Shown: positions 18,659 through 27,767 of the stretch, in pieces
Layout of the letters: every line of letters begins with the position of its first letter
Position numbering within the stretch: the stretch's first letter is position 1
Assembly (NCBI RefSeq): GCF_040126305.1
Contig: NZ_CP149510.1
Coordinates: 1,995,001-2,059,000, forward strand
DNA: 64,000 bases
From: Pararhizobium sp. A13
GTDB taxonomy: Bacteria > Pseudomonadota > Alphaproteobacteria > Rhizobiales > Rhizobiaceae
Reading direction: 5' to 3'
Program-made: the position numbers and the translations under genes
The notes under the pieces: generated by a model
The model's input: only the letters and a program-made list of their open reading frames with translations
What the model was told of the DNA's origin: nothing
Database searches by the model: none

Positions 18659-18755
18659 TGCCGCTCCGGTTCGCACAGGCTATGGCGTCCGCAAGGGCTG
18701 CCGCTGGAAACGTTGGGGTTTCAAGGCCTGAACGCGAAAGCGGAGACGTCTTCTC

Positions 18756-20069
18756 ATGAGCCGCATGCTTGCCCGGGTGGCGCTGTCCAGCTACCGCTGG
18801 ATCGGCACGGCGATCTATCCGCTCGTCTGGTCCTACCTTGCTGCCCGCGCCGCCAAGGGCAAGGAGGATTCCACCCGCCGCCAGGAGCGCTATGGCCATG
18901 CCAGCGCCCCGCGCCCGCAAGGGCCGCTGGTCTGGTTTCATGCCGCAAGCGTCGGCGAGACCACGGCGGTCATTCCGCTGATCAGGGAAGTGTCTCGCCG
19001 CGGCATCGCCGTCGTGCTGACGACGGGAACGACGACGTCGGCGCGCGTTGCCGCCGAGCGGCTCGGATCCAGCGTCATCCACCAATATGTGCCACTCGAT
19101 TTCAAGCCGGCCGTTGCCCGTTTCCTCGACTATTGGGAGCCGGATCTGGCGATCATCGCGGAATCGGAAATCTGGCCGATGACCATCGTCGAGCTCGGTC
19201 AGCGTCATATTCCGCAGGTGCTGGTCAACGGCCGCCTGTCGGATCGCACCTTCGGCCGCTGGAAGAAGCGTCCGTGGCTTGCCGATGCCTTGTTCGAAAA
19301 CCTGGCGCTGGTCATCGCCCAGTCGGACCTCGATGCCGACCGGTTCCGCACGCTGGGCGCGCTACCGGTGATGGTGTCGGGCAATCTGAAGGTGGATACC
19401 GATGCGCCGCCGCATGACGGGCACGTCCTGAAACGCTACAGCCAGCAGATCCGCGACCGCAAGACCTGGGCTGCGATCTCGACCTTCGAAGGCGAGGAGA
19501 ATGCCGCGGGCATCGTCCATCGCGCCTTGAAGGAACGCACGGGGCTGCTGACGATCATCGTGCCGCGCCATCCCGAACGCTGCGATGCGATCGAGGCGAT
19601 GCTGAATTCCAAGGGGCTGACGGTCGCGCGGCGCACGCGCAATGATCCGATCACGCCGGAGACGGATATCTTCCTTGGTGACACGATCGGCGAGATGGGA
19701 CTTTATCTCCGCTTGACCGAAGTCGCCTTCGTCGGCCGCTCGCTGTTTGGCGAGGGCGGGCAGAACCCGCTGGAGCCGGCCATGCTCGGCTGCGCGATCC
19801 TGTCGGGCGGCAACGTCCAGAATTTCCGCGACACCTATCAGATGCTCGCCAAGAACGGCAGCGCCAAGATCATCCGCGATGTCGAGATGCTGGCCAAGGG
19901 CGTCAACTATCTGCTCGTCAACGACGAGGTGCGTCGCAAGATGATCGATGCCGGGCTCGAAACCGTGCATGAAATGCGCGGAGCGCTGTCGGCGACGATC
20001 AGGGGGCTGGAGCCCTATATCAATCCGCTGACGGTGAAGGCGCGGCTGCAGCCGCGCAGCGAGACCTGA
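18756..20069 (+). CDS. waaA: 3-deoxy-D-manno-octulosonic-acid (Kdo) transferase
   Basis: A 437-residue GT30 glycosyltransferase. It has an N-terminal membrane anchor, WFHAASVGETTAVIPLI, the central SEIWP motif in AESEIWPMTIVELG, and the C-terminal FGEGGQNPLEPAMLG nucleotide-sugar site. WaaA adds Kdo from CMP-Kdo to lipid IVA on the cytosolic face of the inner membrane, the first step of LPS core synthesis. lpxK lies 2.2 kb downstream, separated by a HAD gene and a flagellin. Confidence 0.95.
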   Translation: MSRMLARVALSSYRWIGTAIYPLVWSYLAARAAKGKEDSTRRQERYGHASAPRPQGPLVWFHAASVGETTAVIPLIREVSRRGIAVVLTTGTTTSARVAAERLGSSVIHQYVPLDFKPAVARFLDYWEPDLAIIAESEIWPMTIVELGQRHIPQVLVNGRLSDRTFGRWKKRPWLADALFENLALVIAQSDLDADRFRTLGALPVMVSGNLKVDTDAPPHDGHVLKRYSQQIRDRKTWAAISTFEGEENAAGIVHRALKERTGLLTIIVPRHPERCDAIEAMLNSKGLTVARRTRNDPITPETDIFLGDTIGEMGLYLRLTEVAFVGRSLFGEGGQNPLEPAMLGCAILSGGNVQNFRDTYQMLAKNGSAKIIRDVEMLAKGVNYLLVNDEVRRKMIDAGLETVHEMRGALSATIRGLEPYINPLTVKARLQPRSET

Positions 20070-20088
20070 TTTTCCGGAGGCATGTCCG

Positions 20089-20796
20089 ATGACGACCGAC
20101 AAAGCGATATCCGGCATCCTCTTCGACAAGGACGGGACGCTGCTCGACTATGTCAAAAGCTGGGTTCCGGTGAATTACGAGGTTGCCAGCATCGCTGCCG
20201 ACGGTGACCAGGACCTTGCCCGGCGCCTGCTGGTGGCGGGCGGCATGGACCCTGATACCGGCTATGTGACGCCGGACAGCCTTCTCGCCGCAGGCAATAC
20301 CGTCGAAATCGCGACGGGCATGGTTGCCGCCGGAGCGCCCTATACGGTGGAAGCGCTGACGGCGAAACTTGACGGGCTCTTTTCCAACTCGGCCGCCTAT
20401 GCGGTGCCGGTTACCGATCTCGCCGCCTTTTTTGCTGGCCTGCACGCCAAGGGCTATCGGCTCGGCGTCGCCTCAAGTGACAACGAACGCTCGATCCGCG
20501 AAACGGCGAAGCGCTTCGGCTTCGATGGCTATCTGCATTACGTCGCGGGCTACGACAGCGGCTTCGGCACCAAGCCGCAGCCGGGCATGGTCCACGGCTT
20601 CTGCGCCGCAACCGGGCTTGAGCCGCACCAAGTGGCGGTCGTCGGTGACAACAACCATGATCTGCATATGGGCCGAAGCGCCGGTGTCGGCCTCACCGTC
20701 GCCGTCCTCACCGGTACCGGCTCGCCGCAATCGCTCGCAGCGGCATCCGATCATTGCCTCAACGATATCACCGAGCTCGAGACCGTTCTGATCTAG
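20089..20796 (+). CDS. HAD family hydrolase, phosphoglycolate-phosphatase-like
   Basis: A 235-residue HAD phosphatase. Motif I is ILFDKDGTLLDY (variant DKDGT), motif II is the Ser in GVASSDNE, the motif III Lys is in GFGTKPQPGM, and motif IV is VAVVGDNNHDLHMG. The small alpha-helical cap is inserted after motif I. The DKDGTL variant and length fit the Gph-like group. SD CCGGAGG lies 10 bases before the ATG. It lies 19 bases after waaA and so is probably in that transcript; it converges with the flagellin gene. Confidence 0.83.
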   Translation: MTTDKAISGILFDKDGTLLDYVKSWVPVNYEVASIAADGDQDLARRLLVAGGMDPDTGYVTPDSLLAAGNTVEIATGMVAAGAPYTVEALTAKLDGLFSNSAAYAVPVTDLAAFFAGLHAKGYRLGVASSDNERSIRETAKRFGFDGYLHYVAGYDSGFGTKPQPGMVHGFCAATGLEPHQVAVVGDNNHDLHMGRSAGVGLTVAVLTGTGSPQSLAAASDHCLNDITELETVLI

Positions 20797-20815
20797 CGCT
20801 CGGCTACCTGCTCGC

Positions 20816-21913
20816 TCACTGGAACAGCTGCATCAGCAGCGATGGCGCGTTGTTGGCGATGTTGAGCGCCTGGACAGCCAGCTGGACCTGCGACTGGATG
20901 GCTTTCAGCTTGGTCGAGGCGTCGCTCATGTCAGCATCCACCAGACGGCCGACGCCCTTGGTGATCGTTGCCGAAAGCGTCCGGTTGTAGTCGGTCTGCA
21001 TGTCGATGCGCATGCTGAGCGAACCGAGTGTCGCCGCCCGGTCGGTCAGCGTCGTGTGGATATCGTCATAACGGGTCAGGAGCAGGTCGGTCGCGTATTC
21101 GACGAGATCGTCTGGCACGTCGCCCATATGCGAGGCGCTGAACATGTCGTCGGTCTGGGCGCCGTTGGCAAAGGCGATCTGGGTGCGGCCGTTGAAGGCC
21201 GGCAGCCATGCCATGGTCTTGGCGGCATCCTCATGCGCCACGCCGCCGGTCATGCCGTCGGCCTGCGGAGTGTCGACAAGTCCGCCCGCGGCCGTGATGC
21301 TGCCATCGTCGTTCTTGTAGCTGGCCGGGCCGAAGACGTTGAGGTTGCTGTCGCCATAGATGTTGATGATGCCGACATGGCCCTTGGTATAGCTCGACAC
21401 GATGCCGCCGAAGACGAGATTGGCATCGGGCGGGCTCATCTCGATGTATTTCAGCGTCTTGCCGTTGCCGTCGGTATAGGTTTCTTCCGTATAGTTGAGC
21501 TTGCCGGGGGCCAGAAGGTTGCGGCCGTTGAACGAGGCCGATTCCGTGGTGGAGAGGAATTGCTTTTCCAGTGCGTAGATTTCCGCGCTGACCTTGTAAC
21601 GGTCGACCCCCGGCTCCTTCATGGCCACGATCTTCGTCTTGATCTGCGAGGTGATGTCGATCAGGTCTTCCATCGCCTGGTAGGACACGTCAACGAGGGC
21701 GGCGCCAAGCTCGAGCGCATCGATGACGGTGCTGGTCGCTTTGTTGGTGTTGCGCATATCGGTGGCGATCGACCAGTAGGCGGCATTGTCGGCCGCTTCC
21801 GAGATCCGCATGCCCGTCGTTACGACGTTCTGAAGTTTGTCGTGAGTGCTGTCGTTATGGCGCAATATTGCCAGAGCGGCGGTGGCCGCCGAGTTGAAGC
21901 TTATGGTCGTCAT
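20816..21913 (-). CDS. Divergent, isolated flagellin
   Basis: A 365-residue flagellin. The N-terminal D0/D1 region has a recognisable [21 protein letters not shown], and the C-terminal coiled-coil region ends [19 protein letters not shown], the usual flagellin end. The start [17 protein letters not shown] differs from common rhizobial FlaA-C openings, and the variable centre is unusual. No other flagellar gene is nearby, so it is an extra flagellin outside the main cluster, like the unlinked fla paralogs of rhizobia. ATG 21913 is preferred to the ORF start at 21955. Confidence 0.85.
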   Translation of the reverse strand: MTTISFNSAATAALAILRHNDSTHDKLQNVVTTGMRISEAADNAAYWSIATDMRNTNKATSTVIDALELGAALVDVSYQAMEDLIDITSQIKTKIVAMKEPGVDRYKVSAEIYALEKQFLSTTESASFNGRNLLAPGKLNYTEETYTDGNGKTLKYIEMSPPDANLVFGGIVSSYTKGHVGIINIYGDSNLNVFGPASYKNDDGSITAAGGLVDTPQADGMTGGVAHEDAAKTMAWLPAFNGRTQIAFANGAQTDDMFSASHMGDVPDDLVEYATDLLLTRYDDIHTTLTDRAATLGSLSMRIDMQTDYNRTLSATITKGVGRLVDADMSDASTKLKAIQSQVQLAVQALNIANNAPSLLMQLFQ

Positions 21914-22227
21914 TTCAAAGTCCGCTACGAAAAACTGGAAAACGGAGGTTACCAAATCTGGTTAACCAACAGTGCCGCGGACTGGTTAATACCCGGTATA
22001 TCGCGTTGGCTTTCGGCGATGCCGAGCGCGCGTTTCGAAGTGTCGAAAGGCCCGTTCATTTGCCGCGGCGAATAGACCGATGGCTTGCAATTCCCGGCAA
22101 TCTGCCGTTTTGTGTCGCCAGCCAAAGCGTTTTTCCGGGAGAAGAATTTGTTTCGGCAACGGGAAAAAATTTTTGCCGCGCTGCAAATGGCGAGCACCGG
22201 TGGGCGTGGGGAGGCCTGGAACGACTG
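21914..22227. other. Divergent intergenic region, flagellin / lpxK
   Basis: A 314-base spacer. On the reverse strand TTAACCAG occurs twice (21966-21959 and 21989-21982), 23 bases apart, 46 to 76 bases upstream of the flagellin start. A further GGTAACC lies close by. I found no recognisable sigma-28 or sigma-54 promoter. Confidence 0.4.
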
Positions 22228-23265
22228 ATGGTTTCTGAAGCACCGCCATTCTGGTGGACCAAAGCGGATTGGCGCGCCTACGGCCTCTGGCCATTGTCCT
22301 GGATTTATGGTCGCATTTCCGGTTCGCGCATGGACCATGCGCGGCGCGCTTCCGTGTCTGTTCCCATCATCTGTGTCGGCAATTTCACTGTCGGCGGGGC
22401 GGGCAAGACGCCGACCGCGATCGCGCTTGCCCGGGCCGCCCGCAAGCGTGGCCTGAAGCCGGGGTTTCTAAGCCGTGGTTATGGCGGCTCGCTCGATGTG
22501 ACGACGGTGGTTGATGTCATGCATCACCGCGCCCGCGACGTCGGCGACGAGCCGCTGCTTCTGGCCCGCGAAGGCCTCGCCGTGGTTTGCCGCAGGCGCG
22601 TCGAAGGTGCTCGGCGGCTGGCTGCCGAAGGGGCCGATCTCATCATCATGGACGATGGTTTCCAGAGCGCCCGGCTGACCTTCGATTTTTCGCTGCTGGT
22701 GATCGACAGCCGAAGGGGGATCGGCAACGGTTTCCTGATCCCCTCCGGCCCGGTCCGCGCGCCCCTGCGCCAGCAGATACGCCACGCCTCGGCGCTTCTG
22801 AAGATCGGCAATGGTGACCGTGCTGACGCGCTGATCCGCCGGGCGGCCCGCGCCGGCAAGCAGATCTACGAAGCCAATGTCGTGCATCTCGACGATGGCA
22901 GCCTGAAGGACGTTCCGGTTCTCGCCTGGGCCGGCATCGCTGATCCCGAAAAATTCTTCCGCACGGTGCGCGAGACCGGGGCGGTCCTCGCTGAAAGCCG
23001 CAGCTTCCCCGATCACCACCATTTTTCCGAGGACGAGATTGCGGATTTGCTCGACCACGCTGCTGCCCAGGGCTACCAGCTCGTGACGACGGCCAAGGAT
23101 ATGGTGCGGCTGGAGCCAAGCCATGGCCGGGCTGGGGAACTGATGGAAAAGAGCCGGGTGATCGACGTTGAAGTCCGCTTCGACGATCCGGCCTCGCCAG
23201 GCAAGATCATCGACGCGGCGCTGAAGGCCGCGCGGGCACGCAGCCTGCGCAAGGACAAGAAATAA
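22228..23265 (+). CDS. lpxK: Tetraacyldisaccharide 4'-kinase LpxK
   Basis: A 345-residue kinase with an N-terminal amphipathic/membrane segment ([11 protein letters not shown]), the P-loop [19 protein letters not shown], the SRGYGG motif and the Walker B-like [10 protein letters not shown]. LpxK phosphorylates the 4' position of the lipid A disaccharide at the inner membrane. ATG 22228 is chosen because homologs begin just before FWW and because GTGGGGAGG lies upstream; the longer ORF begins far upstream without family similarity. Together with waaA it marks an LPS locus. Confidence 0.94.
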   Translation: MVSEAPPFWWTKADWRAYGLWPLSWIYGRISGSRMDHARRASVSVPIICVGNFTVGGAGKTPTAIALARAARKRGLKPGFLSRGYGGSLDVTTVVDVMHHRARDVGDEPLLLAREGLAVVCRRRVEGARRLAAEGADLIIMDDGFQSARLTFDFSLLVIDSRRGIGNGFLIPSGPVRAPLRQQIRHASALLKIGNGDRADALIRRAARAGKQIYEANVVHLDDGSLKDVPVLAWAGIADPEKFFRTVRETGAVLAESRSFPDHHHFSEDEIADLLDHAAAQGYQLVTTAKDMVRLEPSHGRAGELMEKSRVIDVEVRFDDPASPGKIIDAALKAARARSLRKDKK

Positions 23266-23276
23266 GGACGGGCGCC

Positions 23277-23507
23277 TTATGATTTCTGGTTCGGCAGGAT
23301 TCCGGCGCGTTTGTCGGCCTGATACGACGCCTCTGCATCGGCATAGGCTTCCTGCCGCGCGACGCTCCAGTAACGCAGTTCGTCGACGGGGATAGTAGCG
23401 CCGGTCACCGCGCAGGTGATATATGATCCAGGCAGGACGATCTGGAAGTCGCCATCGAGATAGCGGATCTTGGCTTCCCTGTTACCGTTGCCTTCAAACC
23501 GGTTCAT
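23277..23507 (-). CDS. DUF2093 small protein
   Basis: A 76-residue protein with the segments EAKIRYLDGDFQIVLPGSYI, CAVTGATIPVDELRYWSVARQE and AYADAEAS, the compact pattern of DUF2093, a family of alphaproteobacteria. The function is unknown. ATG 23507 has GAAGGAC just upstream. It is convergent with lpxK (11 bases apart) and downstream of mutL on the same strand. Confidence 0.8.
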   Translation of the reverse strand: MNRFEGNGNREAKIRYLDGDFQIVLPGSYITCAVTGATIPVDELRYWSVARQEAYADAEASYQADKRAGILPNQKS

Positions 23508-23682
23508 TGTCCTTCGACCTCGCATTTTTGTCTTCCGCTGTCGCAGCGCATGCTGGCCGGCATCCCTCTGGACGCGCCTGAGGCCTTGAGCAACTGCGTA
23601 TCCAAGCATCACCTGTTGTAATCATGCTCTAGCGCGCAAAACGCCAAATTTCCAGCGCAATTGACAGGCGGCGTACCTAAGT

Positions 23683-23703
23683 GCGCCGCGCTTAGGGTCT
23701 TTT
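23683..23703 (+). terminator. Possible weak terminator between DUF2093 and mutL
   Basis: CCTAAGTG-CGCCG-CGCTTAGG forms an 8-bp stem with one wobble pair, followed on the plus strand by GTCTTTTC. It could stop read-through from lpxK. A second hairpin (CCCGAAC/GTTCGGG, 23720-23742) follows the mutL stop without a T run. Confidence 0.3.
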
Positions 23704-23751
23704 CTATCCACGTCGTTATCCCGAACTGCTGCCCCGTTCGGGCGACATGCC

Positions 23752-25551
23752 TTAGCTGCGGCCAAACAGTCGCTCGATGTCGGACAGTTTCAACTCGATA
23801 TAGGTCGGTCGGCCGTGATTGCACTGGCCGGAGCCGGGCGTTGCCTCCATCTGCCTGAGCAGCGCATTCATCTCCTCTGGCCTGAGCCGCCGGCCGGAGC
23901 GCACCGAGCCATGGCAGGCCATGGTCGCCGCCAGATAGTCGAGCCGGCTGGCAAGCCCGTTGGCCGTATCCCATTCGGCAAGCTCGTCGGCCAGTTGCCG
24001 CACCAGTCCGACAGCATCCATTTCGCCGAGCATCGACGGCGTTTCGCGGATCGCGACCGCGCCGGGGCCGAAGCGCTCGATGCCAAGCCCGAGCCGGGAG
24101 AACTCGGCGGAATGGCTGATCAGCCTGTCACAATCGTCTTCAGGCAGATCGACGATTTCCGGAATGAGCAGCGCTTGCGCCGGGATCGGCCTGGAATTCA
24201 GTCCCTTGCGCAACTCCTCGAACACAAGCCGCTCGTGCGCCGCATGCTGATCGACGATGACAAGGCCATCTTCGGTCTGGGCGACGATATAGTTCTCGTG
24301 CAGTTGTGCTCGCGCTGCGCCCAGTGGATGGGCCCTCTCGGGCTGCGAAACGGCTATTGCTTCGGGCTCAAACGTTGGCGCGCGGGCCGACGGCGTTGCC
24401 ATTTCGGCGAACGCGGCCTGTGGCGCCTCGCTGAAGCCGCGCGGCGGCGCATCGAATCCCATCGGCCGGTAGGGAGATGAGGAAGCGCTCCAGCCGCCAT
24501 TCGGCCGCTGCGGCTCCGGCCGGAACGCCCGCATCAACCCGCTGGCGCCGGTCGTCGACGCCCGGTCGCCATCCTGAGCCAGGGCCTGCCGGATCGCGCC
24601 GATGATCAGGCCGCGAATGAGACCTGGGTCACGGAAGCGGACATCCGATTTCGCCGGATGCACATTGACATCCACTACATCCGGATCGACCGTTAGAGAC
24701 AGCACCGCCACCGGATAGCGGCCCTGCGGGATGGTTTCGGCATAGGCTGCGCGCAACGCCGACCAGATCAGCTTGTCCTGCACCGGGCGGCCGTTGACGA
24801 AGGCATATTGCTGCAGCGAGTTACCGCGGTTGAAGGTCGGCACGCCGGCAAATCCGGTCAGCCGCGCGCCTTCACGTTCCGCATCGATCTCGATGGCATT
24901 GTCGCGGAACTCGCGGCCGAGCACCTGGGCGATGCGGGCAAGCCGGTCGTCGCCCGTGGCCGGAAATTCGAGCGTCGTCCGGTCGGAGCCGGACAGCACG
25001 AAGCGAACGCCCGGAAAGGCGATCGCCATGCGCCTGACGACGTCGGAGATCGCCGAGGCTTCGGCCCGTTCTGTCTTCATGAAGTTCAACCGGGCCGGCG
25101 TGGCAAAGAACAGGTCGCGCACCTCGACGACGGTGCCCTGGTTCACGGCCGCCGGCTTCACCGGCTGCAGCTTGCCGCCGATCACGCCGATCTCGGCGCC
25201 ATGGCTTGCCCCAGCCGGTCGGCTGGTGATCGTCAGCCGCGCGACGGAGCCGATCGAGGGCAGGGCCTCGCCGCGAAAACCGAGCGTCCGGATGTCGAGA
25301 AGATTGTCGTCGAGTTTTGAGGTGCAATGACGCCGAACCGCCAGTTCGAGATCGTCCGGCGCCATGCCGCAACCATTGTCGATGACCCGAAGCAGCGTCT
25401 TGCCGCCGCCTGCCGTGGCGATCTCGATGCGCGTCGCGCCGGCATCGAGCGCATTCTCGATCAGCTCCTTGGCAGCGCTCGCCGGCCGTTCGATGACTTC
25501 GCCGGCGGCGATCTGGTTGATGAGGGTCTCGGAGAGTTGTTTGATGGCCAT
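23752..25551 (-). CDS. mutL: DNA mismatch repair protein MutL with endonuclease motif
   Basis: A 599-residue protein. The N-terminal GHKL ATPase has [20 protein letters not shown], the DNGCGM box and TLGFRGEAL. After a Pro-rich linker, the C-terminal domain has [14 protein letters not shown], which fits the DQHA(X)2E(X)4E metal-binding endonuclease motif, and later CNHGRPT, similar to the CPHGRP motif. MutL therefore probably nicks DNA itself, consistent with alphaproteobacteria lacking MutH. It couples MutS recognition to strand excision in the cytosol. Confidence 0.96.
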   Translation of the reverse strand: MAIKQLSETLINQIAAGEVIERPASAAKELIENALDAGATRIEIATAGGGKTLLRVIDNGCGMAPDDLELAVRRHCTSKLDDNLLDIRTLGFRGEALPSIGSVARLTITSRPAGASHGAEIGVIGGKLQPVKPAAVNQGTVVEVRDLFFATPARLNFMKTERAEASAISDVVRRMAIAFPGVRFVLSGSDRTTLEFPATGDDRLARIAQVLGREFRDNAIEIDAEREGARLTGFAGVPTFNRGNSLQQYAFVNGRPVQDKLIWSALRAAYAETIPQGRYPVAVLSLTVDPDVVDVNVHPAKSDVRFRDPGLIRGLIIGAIRQALAQDGDRASTTGASGLMRAFRPEPQRPNGGWSASSSPYRPMGFDAPPRGFSEAPQAAFAEMATPSARAPTFEPEAIAVSQPERAHPLGAARAQLHENYIVAQTEDGLVIVDQHAAHERLVFEELRKGLNSRPIPAQALLIPEIVDLPEDDCDRLISHSAEFSRLGLGIERFGPGAVAIRETPSMLGEMDAVGLVRQLADELAEWDTANGLASRLDYLAATMACHGSVRSGRRLRPEEMNALLRQMEATPGSGQCNHGRPTYIELKLSDIERLFGRS

Positions 25552-25648
25552 GGCCTATTGTCCGGGATTCGGCGTCGCATGAAAAGTACGTCGTCCATTC
25601 TATCCCCGGATGTATCCAAGGCGGTATGCCCGATAAAGGCAGGCGGGT

Positions 25649-25663
25649 TTAATCAGGCCTTAA
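25649..25663. promoter_or_regulatory. Candidate CtrA binding site
   Basis: TTAA-TCAGGCC-TTAA has the exact TTAA-N7-TTAA spacing recognised by the cell-cycle regulator CtrA. It lies in the divergent spacer between mutL and the PAS-receiver gene, 169 bases before the latter's start. Confidence 0.4.
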
Positions 25664-25831
25664 TACAAAGCTGCGACTTTCGCCAAGAACCTGAATGAGC
25701 ACGGGTTTTGTCATTTGGTGCTTGTGGCGCAGCTGGCCGCCCAAGGCGTTTATCCCAAAGGCGGCCTAAAGAGGCACGTTTGTCAGCATGTCCCGGAAAA
25801 GAAGCCGCTAAGGTTATATGAGGGCTATGTA

Positions 25832-27568
25832 ATGATTGATGTAGCGTCTTTCGGCGCGAACATCCAGAAATCGGTGCTCGAAGCGACGTCTGACGCGCTC
25901 GGCTTGGCTATTCTTGTCTGCGACAAGAACGATGAGATCATTTTTGCAAGCCGGCCCATTCTACAGTTCTATCCCATCCCGGCGCAGTTCCTGGAAACCG
26001 GGACGCGGCTCAGGGATTTTCTCGGTGCCATCTTCGATTCCGGCGTTCGCAGCGGCACCGCGCCGGAAACGAGCCGCAGGCATGCCAATCGCGACGAATG
26101 GATTTCCGAGCATCTTTCCCACCATTGGCGCGAGCGCTTCGAAGTGGTGGAGCGCATCGGCCGCCACCGCTGGATCAGCCTGCGTAAACGGCGGCTCTCC
26201 AACGGCCTCGGCATCGTCTGGATCAGCGATGTCTCCGAGCAGAAAAAGCGTGAAGAGCAGATGCAGCTCGATCTTGAAAGGGTCGAGCTAACCGAGGGCA
26301 TCCTCGATTGCCTGCCCAATCCGATCTGCGTGAAAGACCGCAACTTGAACTATGTCGCCGTCAACAAGGCATTCTGCGCCATCCACGGCATGACGGCCGA
26401 TGCCATCCTCGGGCGCTCCGTATGGGACCTGCTGGAGCCGGAACTTGCCGAAAAATTCGAGCGCTCCGACCGCGCGACGCTGGAAACCGGAGACATCCAT
26501 TCCTTGCCCGAGCAGATCGTTCAGGCCGATGGCGACGATCTTTGGGTCGTCACCTGCAAGTTCCGCGTCGGCGATCCGGGAAAATATCTGCTCGTCACCT
26601 GCATGAACGATGTGACCGATCTCGTCGTCGGTTACAGCGACCTTGACAGCGTTGCGTCAGGTCGGTCGTCGCTGGAAGTCAGGGATTACAGCGCCTTTAC
26701 CCCGGCCCAGAATTGTTACGACCCGTTCCGATCGATCGATATGCAGCATCTGGTCGAAGCCGGTGCAATCATCGAGCCGATTTCCGCGATCAGGCGCCGG
26801 GTCCTGGTGATGACCCCGACGGCGGCTCTCGAGCAGAACCTTGTGCCACAGTTGCGCCGATGGGGTCTCGATGCATGCGCGGTCAGAAACAAAGCGGAAC
26901 TGACAGCGTTCAGGGACGTTTGCGCGGCGCGCGGTATTGAGATTGCAGCTCTGATTGTCGATGGCGCAATGGCTGGGGCACAGGACATGATCGCCAACTG
27001 GAAGGCATCGCCATCCTTGCAACTGGCAAAGAACTGGAAAGCATCCGAGTTGCGTGCAAGCATCCTTGCGCTTTGCGGCGAGGGATCGGGCGGGAATGCT
27101 GTGGATGCGGCCGGTGCCCCGGCCGATTGGGATATCATCGTGCCGGATATCGGGCTTGCCACCAGGCTTGTGCCGGAAGTCGAAGTCGTGGTCGCCGAAG
27201 ACAACGAAATCAACCAGTTTGTCTTTGCGCAGATCCTCGAAGGACTCGGCATATCCTACCGCATCGCGGCCAATGGCGAGGAGGCTGTGCGGCTGTGGCA
27301 GCAGTACCGGCCAAATCTCGTCCTGATGGATCTTTCCATGCCGGTCATGAACGGCTTCGATGCGGCGCGAGCGATCCGTGCGGCTGAAAAATCGGCCGCC
27401 TTCCAGACGCCGATCATTGCCGTGACGGCCCAGGCGCTGGATATCGATATCGAACAGAGCAAAGCGGCGGGCATGGACGATCACATCACCAAGCCGATCA
27501 GCCCGGACATGATAGAGGCCGTCTACCGCAAGTTCGTGGTCACCAGACCCGAACGTATGGCAGGCTGA
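25832..27568 (+). CDS. PAS-PAS-receiver hybrid protein without a kinase domain
   Basis: A 578-residue cytosolic protein. Residues about 10-145 are PAS-like (LVCDKNDEIIFAS, then WISLRKRRL). Residues about 155-265 are a second PAS (LPNPICVKDRNLNYVAVNKAF). About 320-400 look like a degenerate receiver (RRRVLVMTPTAALEQ, then ALIVDGAM). About 450-570 are a full receiver with the acidic pair in VVAEDNE, phospho-acceptor Asp in LMDLSMPVMNG and Lys in HITKPIS. No HisKA or HATPase motifs are visible. It may relay a PAS signal through phosphorylation by another kinase. Confidence 0.8.
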   Translation: MIDVASFGANIQKSVLEATSDALGLAILVCDKNDEIIFASRPILQFYPIPAQFLETGTRLRDFLGAIFDSGVRSGTAPETSRRHANRDEWISEHLSHHWRERFEVVERIGRHRWISLRKRRLSNGLGIVWISDVSEQKKREEQMQLDLERVELTEGILDCLPNPICVKDRNLNYVAVNKAFCAIHGMTADAILGRSVWDLLEPELAEKFERSDRATLETGDIHSLPEQIVQADGDDLWVVTCKFRVGDPGKYLLVTCMNDVTDLVVGYSDLDSVASGRSSLEVRDYSAFTPAQNCYDPFRSIDMQHLVEAGAIIEPISAIRRRVLVMTPTAALEQNLVPQLRRWGLDACAVRNKAELTAFRDVCAARGIEIAALIVDGAMAGAQDMIANWKASPSLQLAKNWKASELRASILALCGEGSGGNAVDAAGAPADWDIIVPDIGLATRLVPEVEVVVAEDNEINQFVFAQILEGLGISYRIAANGEEAVRLWQQYRPNLVLMDLSMPVMNGFDAARAIRAAEKSAAFQTPIIAVTAQALDIDIEQSKAAGMDDHITKPISPDMIEAVYRKFVVTRPERMAG

Positions 27569-27767
27569 AGTCCGTTACCGGTTCGCGCAGCCATGAATGA
27601 CCGGGAAATTGAGAGCGCAGGACAGATTTTTCCGATATCCGGTGTCAACTCCCAAGAATTGGGGAGGGCACTGTGGAAACTGGTGAGGGGATGCTTTCGA
27701 AATCTTAACCCTCGCTGTCCATCGTCTATTCCTGACAATGCCTTAGAGCCACTCCCGGGAATGCGTT

